Source: Chryseolinea serpens | GTDB lineage: Bacteria > Bacteroidota > Bacteroidia > Cytophagales > Cyclobacteriaceae | Assembly (NCBI RefSeq): GCF_900129725.1 | Contig: NZ_FQWQ01000004.1 | Coordinates: 248,001 to 312,000 of the forward strand | Direction of reading: 5' to 3' | DNA: 64,000 nucleotides | In this document: in pieces, positions 1 through 7,148 of the stretch | Layout of the letters: the number at the start of each line of letters is the position of its first letter | Numbering within the stretch: position 1 is the stretch's first letter | The notes under the pieces: model-generated | The model's input: only the letters and a program-made list of their open reading frames with translations | Told to the model about the DNA's origin: nothing | The model's database searches: none | Program-made: the position numbers and the translations under genes

Positions 1-352
1 TGGCGGAGAGCACGGCGGCCGCGGTCTCGGCAAAGAAGCGGCTGTTGTTGCGGCTGTCGTGGGCGATGGCCACGGTGATCTTCTTGCCGGTGAAGCTTTT
101 GTTCAGGTAGTTGGCCAGGCCCTGAGTGGCGACACCCACGGTGTACTTGTTCATGCAGTTGGATCCGGCGCCCATAATGCCGCGCAGACCGCCGGTACCA
201 AATTCCAGGTCCTTATAAAAATTGTCGATCAGCTCTTTGGGGTCGGGCTTGGCGAGGAGGGCTTTCACTTCGGCCTTGGTGGCGTCGTCGATGGCGGGGC
301 TGTCCAGCCAGGTTTGGGCTTTCGCGCGCACGCGTTCAAGAAGGTCGTTCAT
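1..352 (-). CDS. Phosphoglucomutase/phosphomannomutase family protein, N-terminal part (cut by window edge)
   Basis: Only the first ~117 residues are present; the gene runs off the left edge on the minus strand. The ATG is at 352-350. The translation begins MNDLLERVRAKAQTWLD and contains FYKDLEFGTGGLRGIMGAG (residues ~45-63) and TVAIAHDSRNNSRFFAET (~93-110), the N-terminal signature of alpha-D-phosphohexomutases of the long (~570 aa) PGM2-like type common in Bacteroidota. These cytoplasmic enzymes interconvert hexose-1-phosphate and hexose-6-phosphate for glycogen, polysaccharide and nucleotide-sugar metabolism. The catalytic phosphoserine loop lies beyond the window, so activity and sugar preference cannot be judged. 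hppD lies upstream on the same strand, 101 bp away, with a strong inverted repeat between them, so the two genes are probably not tightly coupled. Confidence 0.88.
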   Translation of the reverse strand, partial: MNDLLERVRAKAQTWLDSPAIDDATKAEVKALLAKPDPKELIDNFYKDLEFGTGGLRGIMGAGSNCMNKYTVGVATQGLANYLNKSFTGKKITVAIAHDSRNNSRFFAETAAAVLSA

Positions 353-393
353 GGTTGTGTTTCTCTAAAGGGTAATACGCCCAAAAGTAGGTA

Positions 394-432
394 AATTCTT
401 AAACCCTCCCAGCGCTTTAAGGTTTAAGAATT
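394..432. repeat. 12-bp perfect inverted repeat between hppD and the phosphohexomutase gene
   Basis: Arms aattcttaaacc (394-405) and ggtttaagaatt (421-432) are perfect reverse complements around a 15-base loop. The structure sits after the hppD stop on the minus strand. It could act as a terminator, although no clear U-tract follows, or as an RNA-stabilising hairpin. Confidence 0.55.
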
Positions 433-453
433 CCACAAACCAGGCAAAGTTCT

Positions 454-1548
454 CTAGAGGTTGCCGCGCAGTGCCTGCTCCCGTTCAATGGCTTCGAAGA
501 GGGCCTTGAAATTTCCTTTGCCAAACGACTTGGCCCCGTTGCGTTCAATGATCTCGAAGAAGACCGTGGGCCTGTCTTGTAAGGGCTTGGTAAAGATCTG
601 TAACAGGTAGCCCTCGTCGTCGCGGTCGATGAGAATGTTGAGCTTTTTCAATTCCTCCAGGTCTTCCTGTATGGTGCCCACGCGTGCCATCACGTCGCTG
701 TAGTATTGCTCGGGAACGTACAAAAATTCCACGCCCCTGCGTCGCAGTTCACCCACGGTGTAGATGATGTCGTCGGTGGCGATGGCGATGTGTTGCACGC
801 CGGCGCTGTTGTAGAAGTCGAGGTATTCTTCGATCTGTGATTTCTTTTTGCCTTCGGCGGGTTCGTTGATGGGAAACTTAACATACCCGTTGCCGTTGGA
901 GACCACCTTCGACATGAGGGCGCTGTATTCGGTGGAAATGTCTTCGTCGTCAAACGTGATGAGCAGCTTGAATCCCATCACGTCCTCATAGAATTTTACC
1001 CACTTGTTCATTTCGCCCAGCCCCACGTTGCCCACACAGTGGTCGATGTGGAGCAGGCCGATGGGCTCGGTCTGTACGAGATTTTTACGGGGCTTGTAGC
1101 CGGGGAGGAACGGGCCTTTGTAATTTTTTCTTTCCACGAACGTATGCACAGTCTCGCCATAGGTTTTGATGGAGGAGATGACCACTTCACCGAACTCGTC
1201 TTTCAACACCGTGGGCTCCCGGTCGGGTTGTGCGCCGCGTTTTGTGGTTTCGTAAAACGATTTGCGCGCGTCGTCCACCCAGAGGGCGAGCACTTTCACG
1301 CCGTCGCCGTGCGTGCGCACGTGGTCGGAAATGTAGGAATCTTTTACCAGGGAGGTGGTGAGCACAAGGCGGATCTTATTTTGTTGCAGCACGTAGGAGG
1401 CGCGGTCGCGAACGCCGGTCTCGGGGCCGGCATAGGCAACCAGTTGAAAGCCCATGCAGTGTTGGTAGAATAAGGTGGCTTGCTTGGCGTTGCCAACATA
1501 GAGCTCGATGTGGTCGGTGCCCAGCAGGGGGAGAAAGTCTTCGTTCAT
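454..1548 (-). CDS. hppD: 4-hydroxyphenylpyruvate dioxygenase
   Basis: 364 aa, normal family length. This non-haem iron dioxygenase converts 4-hydroxyphenylpyruvate to homogentisate in tyrosine catabolism. It has two vicinal-oxygen-chelate domains. The N-terminal one starts at GTDHIELYVGNAKQATLFY (residues ~10-28); the C-terminal catalytic one carries the three expected iron ligands: His in LLHIDHCVGN (~169), His in GVQHIAIATDD (~251) and Glu in VFFEIIERNG (~332). QIFTKPLQDRPTVFFEI is the usual C-terminal signature. The ATG at 1548 puts the first VOC domain at the right distance. The next enzymes of the homogentisate route are not in this window. Its presence fits the tryptophan-degrading genes a few kb away, though they are not in one operon. 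Confidence 0.97.
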   Translation of the reverse strand: MNEDFLPLLGTDHIELYVGNAKQATLFYQHCMGFQLVAYAGPETGVRDRASYVLQQNKIRLVLTTSLVKDSYISDHVRTHGDGVKVLALWVDDARKSFYETTKRGAQPDREPTVLKDEFGEVVISSIKTYGETVHTFVERKNYKGPFLPGYKPRKNLVQTEPIGLLHIDHCVGNVGLGEMNKWVKFYEDVMGFKLLITFDDEDISTEYSALMSKVVSNGNGYVKFPINEPAEGKKKSQIEEYLDFYNSAGVQHIAIATDDIIYTVGELRRRGVEFLYVPEQYYSDVMARVGTIQEDLEELKKLNILIDRDDEGYLLQIFTKPLQDRPTVFFEIIERNGAKSFGKGNFKALFEAIEREQALRGNL

Positions 1549-1954
1549 GGTTGTCGTTTTTAACGCCTAAGTTTTGTGTTGACCGATGCCTTCGCTCGCG
1601 CGGAGTCTTCATCGCCGGCCAATTTTAGCCTAAAGTTAGCGCTTCGGGTGCAATCGTTTGGGATATGCAAAGGACATTCTGTGGTCTGTGGTTTTGAGAA
1701 CGATTATTCGGCGACGGTCGCCGAAAAGGGTAGGATGACCAAATTTTATGCGTAACCCTCGAGGCGTCTACGGGCCTTTGCCAAAGGCAGCTGCGTTGAT
1801 GGGAGGGTGGATTGGGACGACCTGCGCCGGCAAAGCCGCAAACGCGCCAGGATCCACAAAAGTGGAGATAGCGCAAAATGGCTTTGGAGGGTCAGGTCAA
1901 AATCCATTTTTCTAATTCGCCGAATTCTGTAATCTTTGCCAAAAATAACCCGGT
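1549..1954. other. Gene-free stretch with one short hairpin
   Basis: No convincing coding sequence is seen in these 406 bases between the hppD start and the next gene on plus. A perfect 8-bp stem with a 3-base loop (ttcggcga cgg tcgccgaa) lies at 1707-1725. A loose -7-like element (taatctttg, about 1932-1940) precedes the gene at 1955. Nothing else is recognised. Confidence 0.4.
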
Positions 1955-2320
1955 ATGAACACCACGGCACTTGATAAGGCCCTTCAGGAAATTGTAAAGA
2001 AAAGAGAAGAGCTGGCAAAGATCGACTACAACAATCCCAAATACGACGATCTCGAAGAACAGCTCCACGACCTGGAAGACGCCTTCCAGGACGAGTACGG
2101 CGACTTCCTGGAAGACGCCCTCCAAACCGTTCACGATGAATACTGCCCCGACAACGATGTGCTGATGCCCATCGCCTACCTCGGCCAGGGCGTGCCCGTG
2201 GAAGTGGACAAACTCCCCGGAAAAGACACTCGCCTCGTGCTTTCGCCCGCGCCCACGCGCATCATCCTGGCGCTTGGAAAGGACAAGCAACAGGTGGTTT
2301 GGTCGGTCGATAAAAAATAG
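1955..2320 (+). CDS. Hypothetical small acidic protein
   Basis: 121 aa, not recognised as a named family. The first ~70 residues are strongly acidic and predicted helical (KALQEIVKKREELAKIDYNN, then DDLEEQLHDLEDAFQDEYGD), like a short coiled coil. The second half is more beta-like (VLMPIAYLGQGVPVEVDKL, RIILALGKDKQQVVWSVDKK). There is no signal peptide or membrane segment, so it is probably cytoplasmic. The reading frame is well supported: codon use matches the neighbours, it starts with ATG, and a good intrinsic terminator follows at 2362. It converges on trpS, and no neighbour indicates a function. Confidence 0.7.
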   Translation: MNTTALDKALQEIVKKREELAKIDYNNPKYDDLEEQLHDLEDAFQDEYGDFLEDALQTVHDEYCPDNDVLMPIAYLGQGVPVEVDKLPGKDTRLVLSPAPTRIILALGKDKQQVVWSVDKK

Positions 2321-2361
2321 ACTTGAAATGATCCGGCATGCCGGGCAAAGAAAAATAGGAG

Positions 2362-2396
2362 AGGTTCCCGGCTTTTTAGCGGGAACCTAATTTTTT
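2362..2396 (+). terminator. Intrinsic terminator between converging genes
   Basis: A 9-bp perfect stem aggttcccg / cgggaacct (2362-2370 and 2380-2388) with a 9-base loop is followed by a T run (2391-2396). It serves the gene ending at 2320; its right arm and loop overlap the last codons of trpS on the other strand. Confidence 0.75.
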
Positions 2397-3347
2397 GCGT
2401 ACACGATCCAGCACTTCAAAGGCGATCTTACGGGCCTTTGCCTCACCCTCCGACAGCTTGGCTTCCAGGGCATCGATGTTGCTCATATAGTAGTTGAAAG
2501 CCTCACGCTCTTTCTTGAATTTCTCCACGATCAGGTCAAACAACATCTGCTTGGCGTGGCCATAGCCAAAATTTCCGCCCAGGTATTTCTGCCGTAAGTC
2601 TTCGGTTTGTTCGGGTGTGCCCAGCAATTTGTAGATGGCAAACACATTGTCGCCGTCGGGATTCTTGGGCGCTTCCATGGGCGTGCTATCGGTCTTGATG
2701 GTCTTGATCACTTTGAGCAACTCTTTGTCGGGCAGAAAAATGTCGATGATGTTGCCATACGACTTGCTCATCTTCTGGCCGTCGGTGCCGGGGATGGTCA
2801 TCACGCTCTCTTCGATCTTGGCTTCGGGGAGCACAAACGTTTCTCCAAAGGTGTTGTTGAAGGCGGAGGCCACGTCGCGCGCGATTTCCAGGTGTTGGCG
2901 TTGATCCTTGCCCACCGGCACAAAGTTGGCATCATACAAAATGATGTCGGCTGCCATCAGCACGGGGTAGGTGAAGATCCCGGCGTTTACGTCCGACAGC
3001 TTTTCGGCCTTGTCTTTAAACGAGGTCGCATTGGCCAGCATCGGATAGGGCGTGAGGCAGCTCAGGTACCACGTCAGTTCACACACTTCGGGAATGCGCG
3101 ACTGGCGATACAGGTAATTCTTCTCCGTATCAAAACCAAACGCCAGCCAGGCCGCCGCCACAGCGCGCACATTGGCCACGCGGGTTTCGGTGTCTTTGAC
3201 GGTGGTGAGCGAATGCAGGTCCGCTATAAAGAAAAAGGAGTCGTTGCCGGGCTTTCGTGAAAGTTCAATGGCGGGAATGATGGCCCCCAATAAATTGCCT
3301 AAATGAGGACGCCCGCTGCTTTGAATACCCGTTAAAATTCTGGCCAT
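2376..3347 (-). CDS. trpS: Tryptophanyl-tRNA synthetase
   Basis: 323 aa, normal for a bacterial class I TrpRS. It charges tRNA-Trp in the cytoplasm. The start MARILTGIQSSGRPHLGNLL contains the HIGH-type motif (PHLGN, residues ~14-18), and GQKMSKSYGN (~190-199) is the KMSKS loop. The Rossmann core between them includes PVLMAADIILYDANFVPVGKDQ, with the Gln-His region contacting substrate (DQRQHLEIARD). The C-terminal helical anticodon-binding part is present. The gene is divergent from the DUF1573 gene with only 72 bp between starts, so the promoters overlap. It lies close to glutaryl-CoA dehydrogenase and tryptophan 2,3-dioxygenase genes; a functional tie through tryptophan is possible but unproven. 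Confidence 0.98.
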   Translation of the reverse strand: MARILTGIQSSGRPHLGNLLGAIIPAIELSRKPGNDSFFFIADLHSLTTVKDTETRVANVRAVAAAWLAFGFDTEKNYLYRQSRIPEVCELTWYLSCLTPYPMLANATSFKDKAEKLSDVNAGIFTYPVLMAADIILYDANFVPVGKDQRQHLEIARDVASAFNNTFGETFVLPEAKIEESVMTIPGTDGQKMSKSYGNIIDIFLPDKELLKVIKTIKTDSTPMEAPKNPDGDNVFAIYKLLGTPEQTEDLRQKYLGGNFGYGHAKQMLFDLIVEKFKKEREAFNYYMSNIDALEAKLSEGEAKARKIAFEVLDRVRKKLGSR

Positions 3348-3390
3348 AGTTTTGCAAAGAAAATAAAATAAAGCTGAACTGAATTAGTTT

Positions 3391-3398
3391 TAACTTTG
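3391..3398 (+). promoter_or_regulatory. Bacteroidota -7 box for the DUF1573 gene
   Basis: TAACTTTG fits the TAnnTTTG consensus exactly, 21 bp before the ATG at 3420. No clear -33 TTG is visible at the usual distance. Confidence 0.5.
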
Positions 3399-3419
3399 CC
3401 CTTCTAAAAAATCGAAAAC

Positions 3420-4499
3420 ATGCGGGTATCCTTCGCCATTTTTTTCATGTTCCTCGCCGTGGCAGCTTCCGGTCAAATGGTCAAACTGGTCCAATTCCGT
3501 GAGGAAATCTTCGACTTCGGCTCCGTAAAAGAGCAAGGCGGCGACGTCACGCACGAGTTTTTGTTCACCAACGCCACCGGCCGGCCCATCAAGATCCTGT
3601 CGGTGCAGGCCTCGTGTGGATGCACCACGCCGGCGTGGTCCAAAGAGCCCGTGGCACCCGGCAAAACCGGTTTTATCCAGGCCAGCTTCAACCCCAAAGG
3701 GCGCCCTGGCTATTTCAATAAGTCGCTCACCGTCACCACAGATGCCGATTCCAACCCCATTATCCTCCAGATCAAAGGCCAGGTGGCCACCGAAGTGGGC
3801 GCCCCCAACTCCGAATTCCAGGCCTCCAACGGAAACTGGAAACTCAAATCGGGCTCGTTCAACATGGGCAAGGTATTCGTGAAAGACGAATTCACCGTGC
3901 GCGACTTCCCTTTCGTAAATGGAGGGACAAAAGACATTACCTACTCCGGCAAGTACGTGGGACCAGCCTTTATCAAAGTGGATGTTCAACCCAAGACCGT
4001 CGCCCCGGGCAGCAAAGGCAACGTAAAGATCAGCTATAACGGCAAAATGAAGGGGCAATACGGCTTTCAATCCGACAACGTAGAGATCTTCACCGACGAC
4101 GACCAGAACTTCACCAAATCATTCTCCATCTACGCCACACTCGAAGATGAGTTTGCCAACCTTAAACCCGAGGATCTGGCCAAGGCACCCCAACTTCGAT
4201 TACAAACCACCAACCTGGACTTCGGTCGTGTGCAACCCAACGCCTCCACCGAACGCGAAGTGCAATTGTTCAACGCAGGCAAAAAGGAGTTGACTATCAA
4301 ATCCGTGCAAGGCAACTGTACGTGCATCACCGCATCGGCAAAAAAGACAACCCTCAAGCCTGGCGAGAGCAGCACGATCCGCATTTCGTTCAACCCCATG
4401 GATCGCAAGGGGACGCAGCAGAAGTCTGTGACCATCTATTCCAATGATCCACAGAACCCTGTGCAGCGCGTTCTTTTTTCAGCCTACGTTGAAGATTAG
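3420..4499 (+). CDS. Secreted DUF1573 protein with two DUF1573-like domains
   Basis: 359 aa. An N-terminal signal sequence (MRVSFAIFFMFLAVAASGQ) predicts export. The first DUF1573 domain spans ~25-125 and has the family signature HEFLFTNATGRPIKI followed by SCGCTTPAWSKEPVAPG. A second copy at the C-terminus (~258-357) has LDFGRVQPNAS, GNCTCITA and STIRISFNP. The middle (~135-240) is a weaker, similar beta-sandwich. DUF1573 is an Ig-like fold related to the ASPM/SPD-2/Hydin group and is very common in Bacteroidota secreted proteins; its molecular function is not known. Two Cys-x-Cys motifs, one in each clear domain, could form disulfides or bind metal. The gene is monocistronic and ends at a stem shared with the convergent gcdH-like gene. 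Confidence 0.85.
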   Translation: MRVSFAIFFMFLAVAASGQMVKLVQFREEIFDFGSVKEQGGDVTHEFLFTNATGRPIKILSVQASCGCTTPAWSKEPVAPGKTGFIQASFNPKGRPGYFNKSLTVTTDADSNPIILQIKGQVATEVGAPNSEFQASNGNWKLKSGSFNMGKVFVKDEFTVRDFPFVNGGTKDITYSGKYVGPAFIKVDVQPKTVAPGSKGNVKISYNGKMKGQYGFQSDNVEIFTDDDQNFTKSFSIYATLEDEFANLKPEDLAKAPQLRLQTTNLDFGRVQPNASTEREVQLFNAGKKELTIKSVQGNCTCITASAKKTTLKPGESSTIRISFNPMDRKGTQQKSVTIYSNDPQNPVQRVLFSAYVED

Positions 4500-4518
4500 T
4501 ATTCAGTAGCAAGTAGCC

Positions 4519-4559
4519 AGTAGTCAATACGAATGATCAACTACTCGCTATTGACTACT
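4519..4559. terminator. Shared hairpin between convergent genes
   Basis: The 11-bp perfect inverted repeat agtagtcaata (4519-4529) / tattgactact (4549-4559) lies between the DUF1573 stop and the acyl-CoA dehydrogenase stop. The sequence just before it (attcagtagcaagtagccag) resembles, on the opposite strand, the 46-bp tandem repeat at 31748. A terminator role is inferred; the T-tracts are poor. Confidence 0.45.
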
Positions 4560-5778
4560 AATAAAAAGCAGGAATGCCTGTGATCTGATTGCCCAAAATC
4601 AGCAAGTGAATGTCGTGCGTACCTTCATACGTCACCACCGACTCAAGGTTCATCATATGTCGCATCATCGGGTACTCGCCCGTAATGCCCATACCGCCGT
4701 GGATTTGTCGAGCTTCGCGGGCAATTTCCAGAGCGGTGTGCACGCTGTTGCGCTTGGCCATCGAGATCTGTGGTGTCGTGGCTTTGCCTTCGTTCATGAG
4801 CACGCCTAACCGCCAGTTCAACAACTGGGTCTTGGTGATCTCGGTCAACATCTCCGCTAACTTTTTTTGCACCAACTGGAAGGAAGCGATAGGCTTGCCA
4901 AACTGTATCCGTTCGGCGGCATAGCGCCGCGCCGATTCATAGCAATCCATGGCTGCGCCGATCGCGCCCCAGGCTATGCCATAGCGGGCAGAGTCGAGGC
5001 ACATCATCGGGGCGCCCAACCCATTCTTGCCGGGCAGCAGGTTTTCTTTGGGCACCTTCACGTTGTCGAACACCAGCTCGCCCGTTGCGCTGGCCCGCAG
5101 CGACCATTTGCCGTGGGTTTCCGGTGTGGTAAATCCTTCCATGCCGCGTTCCACCACCAGACCGTGTATTCTTCCTTCTTCATTCTTGGCCCACACCACG
5201 GCCACATCGGCGCGTGGCGAATTGGAGATCCACATCTTGGCGCCGTTCAGCAGATAGTGGTCGCCCATGTCTTTAAAATTGGTCACCATGCCCGAAGGGT
5301 TCGAGCCATGGTCGGGCTCGGTCAACCCAAAGCAACCCAGCCACTCACCCGAAGCCAGCTTCGGCAAATATTTTTTGCGTTGCGCTTCTGATCCGAATTT
5401 ATAGATGGGGTACATCACCAGCGATCCCTGCACGGATGCCGTCGACCGCATGCCCGAATCGCCGCGCTCGATCTCCTGCATAATGATGCCGTACGAAATA
5501 TAGTCAAGACCACCCCCGCCATATTCGTGCGGAATGGTCGGCCCAAACGCGCCTATCTCACCAAACTTGCGAACGATCTCGTAAGGGAAATGAGCACGTT
5601 GTGCCCAATCCTCGATATAGGGGGAGATCTCGCGTTTCACAAAATCGCGGATGGAACTCCTGATCAGCTTGTGCTCTTCGGTCAACAGATCGTCAACCCC
5701 GTAAAAATCAGGGTGTTCATACAAATCCTGTTTCAACGACTTCTTGGTTTGGGATGCTTCAAGGGCGCTAATGGACAT
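4558..5778 (-). CDS. gcdH: Glutaryl-CoA dehydrogenase-type acyl-CoA dehydrogenase
   Basis: 406 aa. This FAD enzyme of the acyl-CoA dehydrogenase fold would oxidise and decarboxylate glutaryl-CoA to crotonyl-CoA, a late step of tryptophan and lysine breakdown. Evidence: GCFGLTEPDHGSNPSGM (FAD/substrate loop, residues ~148-164), WISNSPRADVAVVWAK, and the C-terminal block MMRHMMNLESVVTYEGTHDI with the active-site Glu in YEG, followed by ILGNQITGIPAF, which is characteristic of glutaryl-CoA dehydrogenases rather than other acyl-CoA dehydrogenases. The N-terminal (LTEEHKLIRSSIRDFVKREI), middle and C-terminal domains are complete. The ATG at 5778 gives a 30-residue leader before the fold; a later Met would cut into it. 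It is transcribed away from tryptophan 2,3-dioxygenase. Confidence 0.92.
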   Translation of the reverse strand: MSISALEASQTKKSLKQDLYEHPDFYGVDDLLTEEHKLIRSSIRDFVKREISPYIEDWAQRAHFPYEIVRKFGEIGAFGPTIPHEYGGGGLDYISYGIIMQEIERGDSGMRSTASVQGSLVMYPIYKFGSEAQRKKYLPKLASGEWLGCFGLTEPDHGSNPSGMVTNFKDMGDHYLLNGAKMWISNSPRADVAVVWAKNEEGRIHGLVVERGMEGFTTPETHGKWSLRASATGELVFDNVKVPKENLLPGKNGLGAPMMCLDSARYGIAWGAIGAAMDCYESARRYAAERIQFGKPIASFQLVQKKLAEMLTEITKTQLLNWRLGVLMNEGKATTPQISMAKRNSVHTALEIAREARQIHGGMGITGEYPMMRHMMNLESVVTYEGTHDIHLLILGNQITGIPAFY

Positions 5779-5950
5779 ATACAGTTGCGTTTAGTGAAAG
5801 ACTGAGTGCGCGGACACAAACGATGGATACGGTGCGAACGATCACGTGGTTTTGACGGCCTCCTGGCCGGGGCTGCCAGTCCTGAACGCGGGCTCTTTGT
5901 TGAGCGTCCCACAACACGTTAGGGTGGGGCTATGGCTCAAATTCCATCTA

Positions 5951-6026
5951 CCCTTGCACCCTCCATTCCAGGACCCCAATGCCCATTTGTTGGTGTCCCA
6001 CCACCAAATCACATTCAGCATCCCAT
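5951..6026 (+). repeat. REP-like dispersed intergenic element, copy A
   Basis: Hairpin atttgttggtg (5985-5995) / caccaccaaat (5999-6009) with loop tcc and one mismatch, followed by tcacattcagcatccca. The whole stretch aligns with the element at 52760-52836: both have a conserved attcca block, then cNatNgcc, the stem, and tcacaNtcagcatccc. The remainder of the gap 5779-6150 holds no gene that I can support; the tryptophan 2,3-dioxygenase promoter must lie in it, but no exact -7 consensus is seen. Confidence 0.65.
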
Positions 6027-6150
6027 CGTACTCCTCAGATCGTCACCCCACAAAATGGTTTAAAGCCGCAAAGGGTTCGCTCCGTATTACTTTGTGTTTT
6101 AACTTTCGGACAAATTTACACAAGTAATTTACATTCTTATCCTTTGACCA

Positions 6151-7119
6151 ATGGCCGACAACGCGGTGGACCCTACGCTCCTGGAACAATTGAAGAAACT
6201 ACAGGCCAAATACAATGTCATGGGCCAGGACCTCTCGTCCTACCTCGACGGCCTCCTCTATTCCGATTACCTCACCTATTGGGACTATATCCACCTCGAC
6301 ACCCTCCTAAGCCTGCAGTCGCCCAAAACGCACTTCCCCGACGAAAAAGTATTCATTGTCTATCACCAGATCACCGAACTCTATTTCAACCTGGTGTTGT
6401 GGGAGCTGGAACAAATGGCCAACCATGAGAACCCCGACGAAGCCTTTTTTGTGGCCCGCCTTGGGCGCGTCAATCGCTATTTCCACCAGCTCCGGGATTC
6501 GTTTTCCATCATGGTAGAGGGTATGGAAAAAGACCAGTTCCTTAAATTCCGCATGTCGTTGCTGCCCGCCAGCGGGTTCCAGTCGGCCCAATACCGGCTC
6601 ATCGAAATTTGCAGCACCGACATGATCAACCTCGTCAACATCGCCGAGCGCGAGGCCGTGAACGAGTACAGCGACATCGACGTGCAGTTGGAAAAACTCT
6701 ATTGGCGCAGCGGCGCCACCGAACTGGCCACCGGCAAAAAAACGCTCACACTCCAGCAGTTCGAAGAAAAATATATGGCTTGGTTCAAAGCCACCGGCAT
6801 GCGCTACCGCGACAAGAACATCCGCAAACGCTACCTCAAATACTTCCCCCAAAGCGCACCGGTCATCGCCGCCCTGCGCGAGTTCGACATCCTGGCCAAC
6901 GTGCTCTGGCCCTTGGCCCACCTCAAGGCTGCCGGCCACTACCTCAACAAAAACGCCGAAGACATCAAGGCCACGGGAGGCACCAATTGGCAGAAATTCC
7001 TTCCCCCACGCTTCCAAAAAATCATGTTTTTCCCCGAATTATGGTCACCCACCGAAAAAGAGGAATGGGGAAAGGCCGCCTTCATGGCCAACCCTATGGA
7101 GCTTATCCATAAACACTGA
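6151..7119 (+). CDS. Tryptophan 2,3-dioxygenase family protein
   Basis: 322 aa. This haem dioxygenase would open the indole ring of L-tryptophan to give N-formylkynurenine, the entry to the kynurenine pathway. The sequence MGQDLSSYLDGLLYSDYLTY followed by WDYIHLDTLLSLQ matches the family N-terminus. FIVYHQITELYFNLVLWEL holds the substrate-contacting His at residue 72. LWPLAHLKAAGHYL holds the expected proximal haem His at residue 257, followed by the ATGGTNWQKFLPP loop. Both His numbers agree with those I recall for the characterised Ralstonia enzyme. No other kynurenine-pathway gene except the glutaryl-CoA dehydrogenase is in the window. The ATG at 6151 begins right at the family N-terminus. 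Confidence 0.9.
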   Translation: MADNAVDPTLLEQLKKLQAKYNVMGQDLSSYLDGLLYSDYLTYWDYIHLDTLLSLQSPKTHFPDEKVFIVYHQITELYFNLVLWELEQMANHENPDEAFFVARLGRVNRYFHQLRDSFSIMVEGMEKDQFLKFRMSLLPASGFQSAQYRLIEICSTDMINLVNIAEREAVNEYSDIDVQLEKLYWRSGATELATGKKTLTLQQFEEKYMAWFKATGMRYRDKNIRKRYLKYFPQSAPVIAALREFDILANVLWPLAHLKAAGHYLNKNAEDIKATGGTNWQKFLPPRFQKIMFFPELWSPTEKEEWGKAAFMANPMELIHKH

Positions 7120-7148
7120 AATTATTACTACCTTTGTCAGGGACTAAC

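Noticed and set aside
3390-4070. 226-codon frame on minus
   Set aside because: Antisense shadow of the DUF1573 gene, which has a signal peptide and the family motifs.
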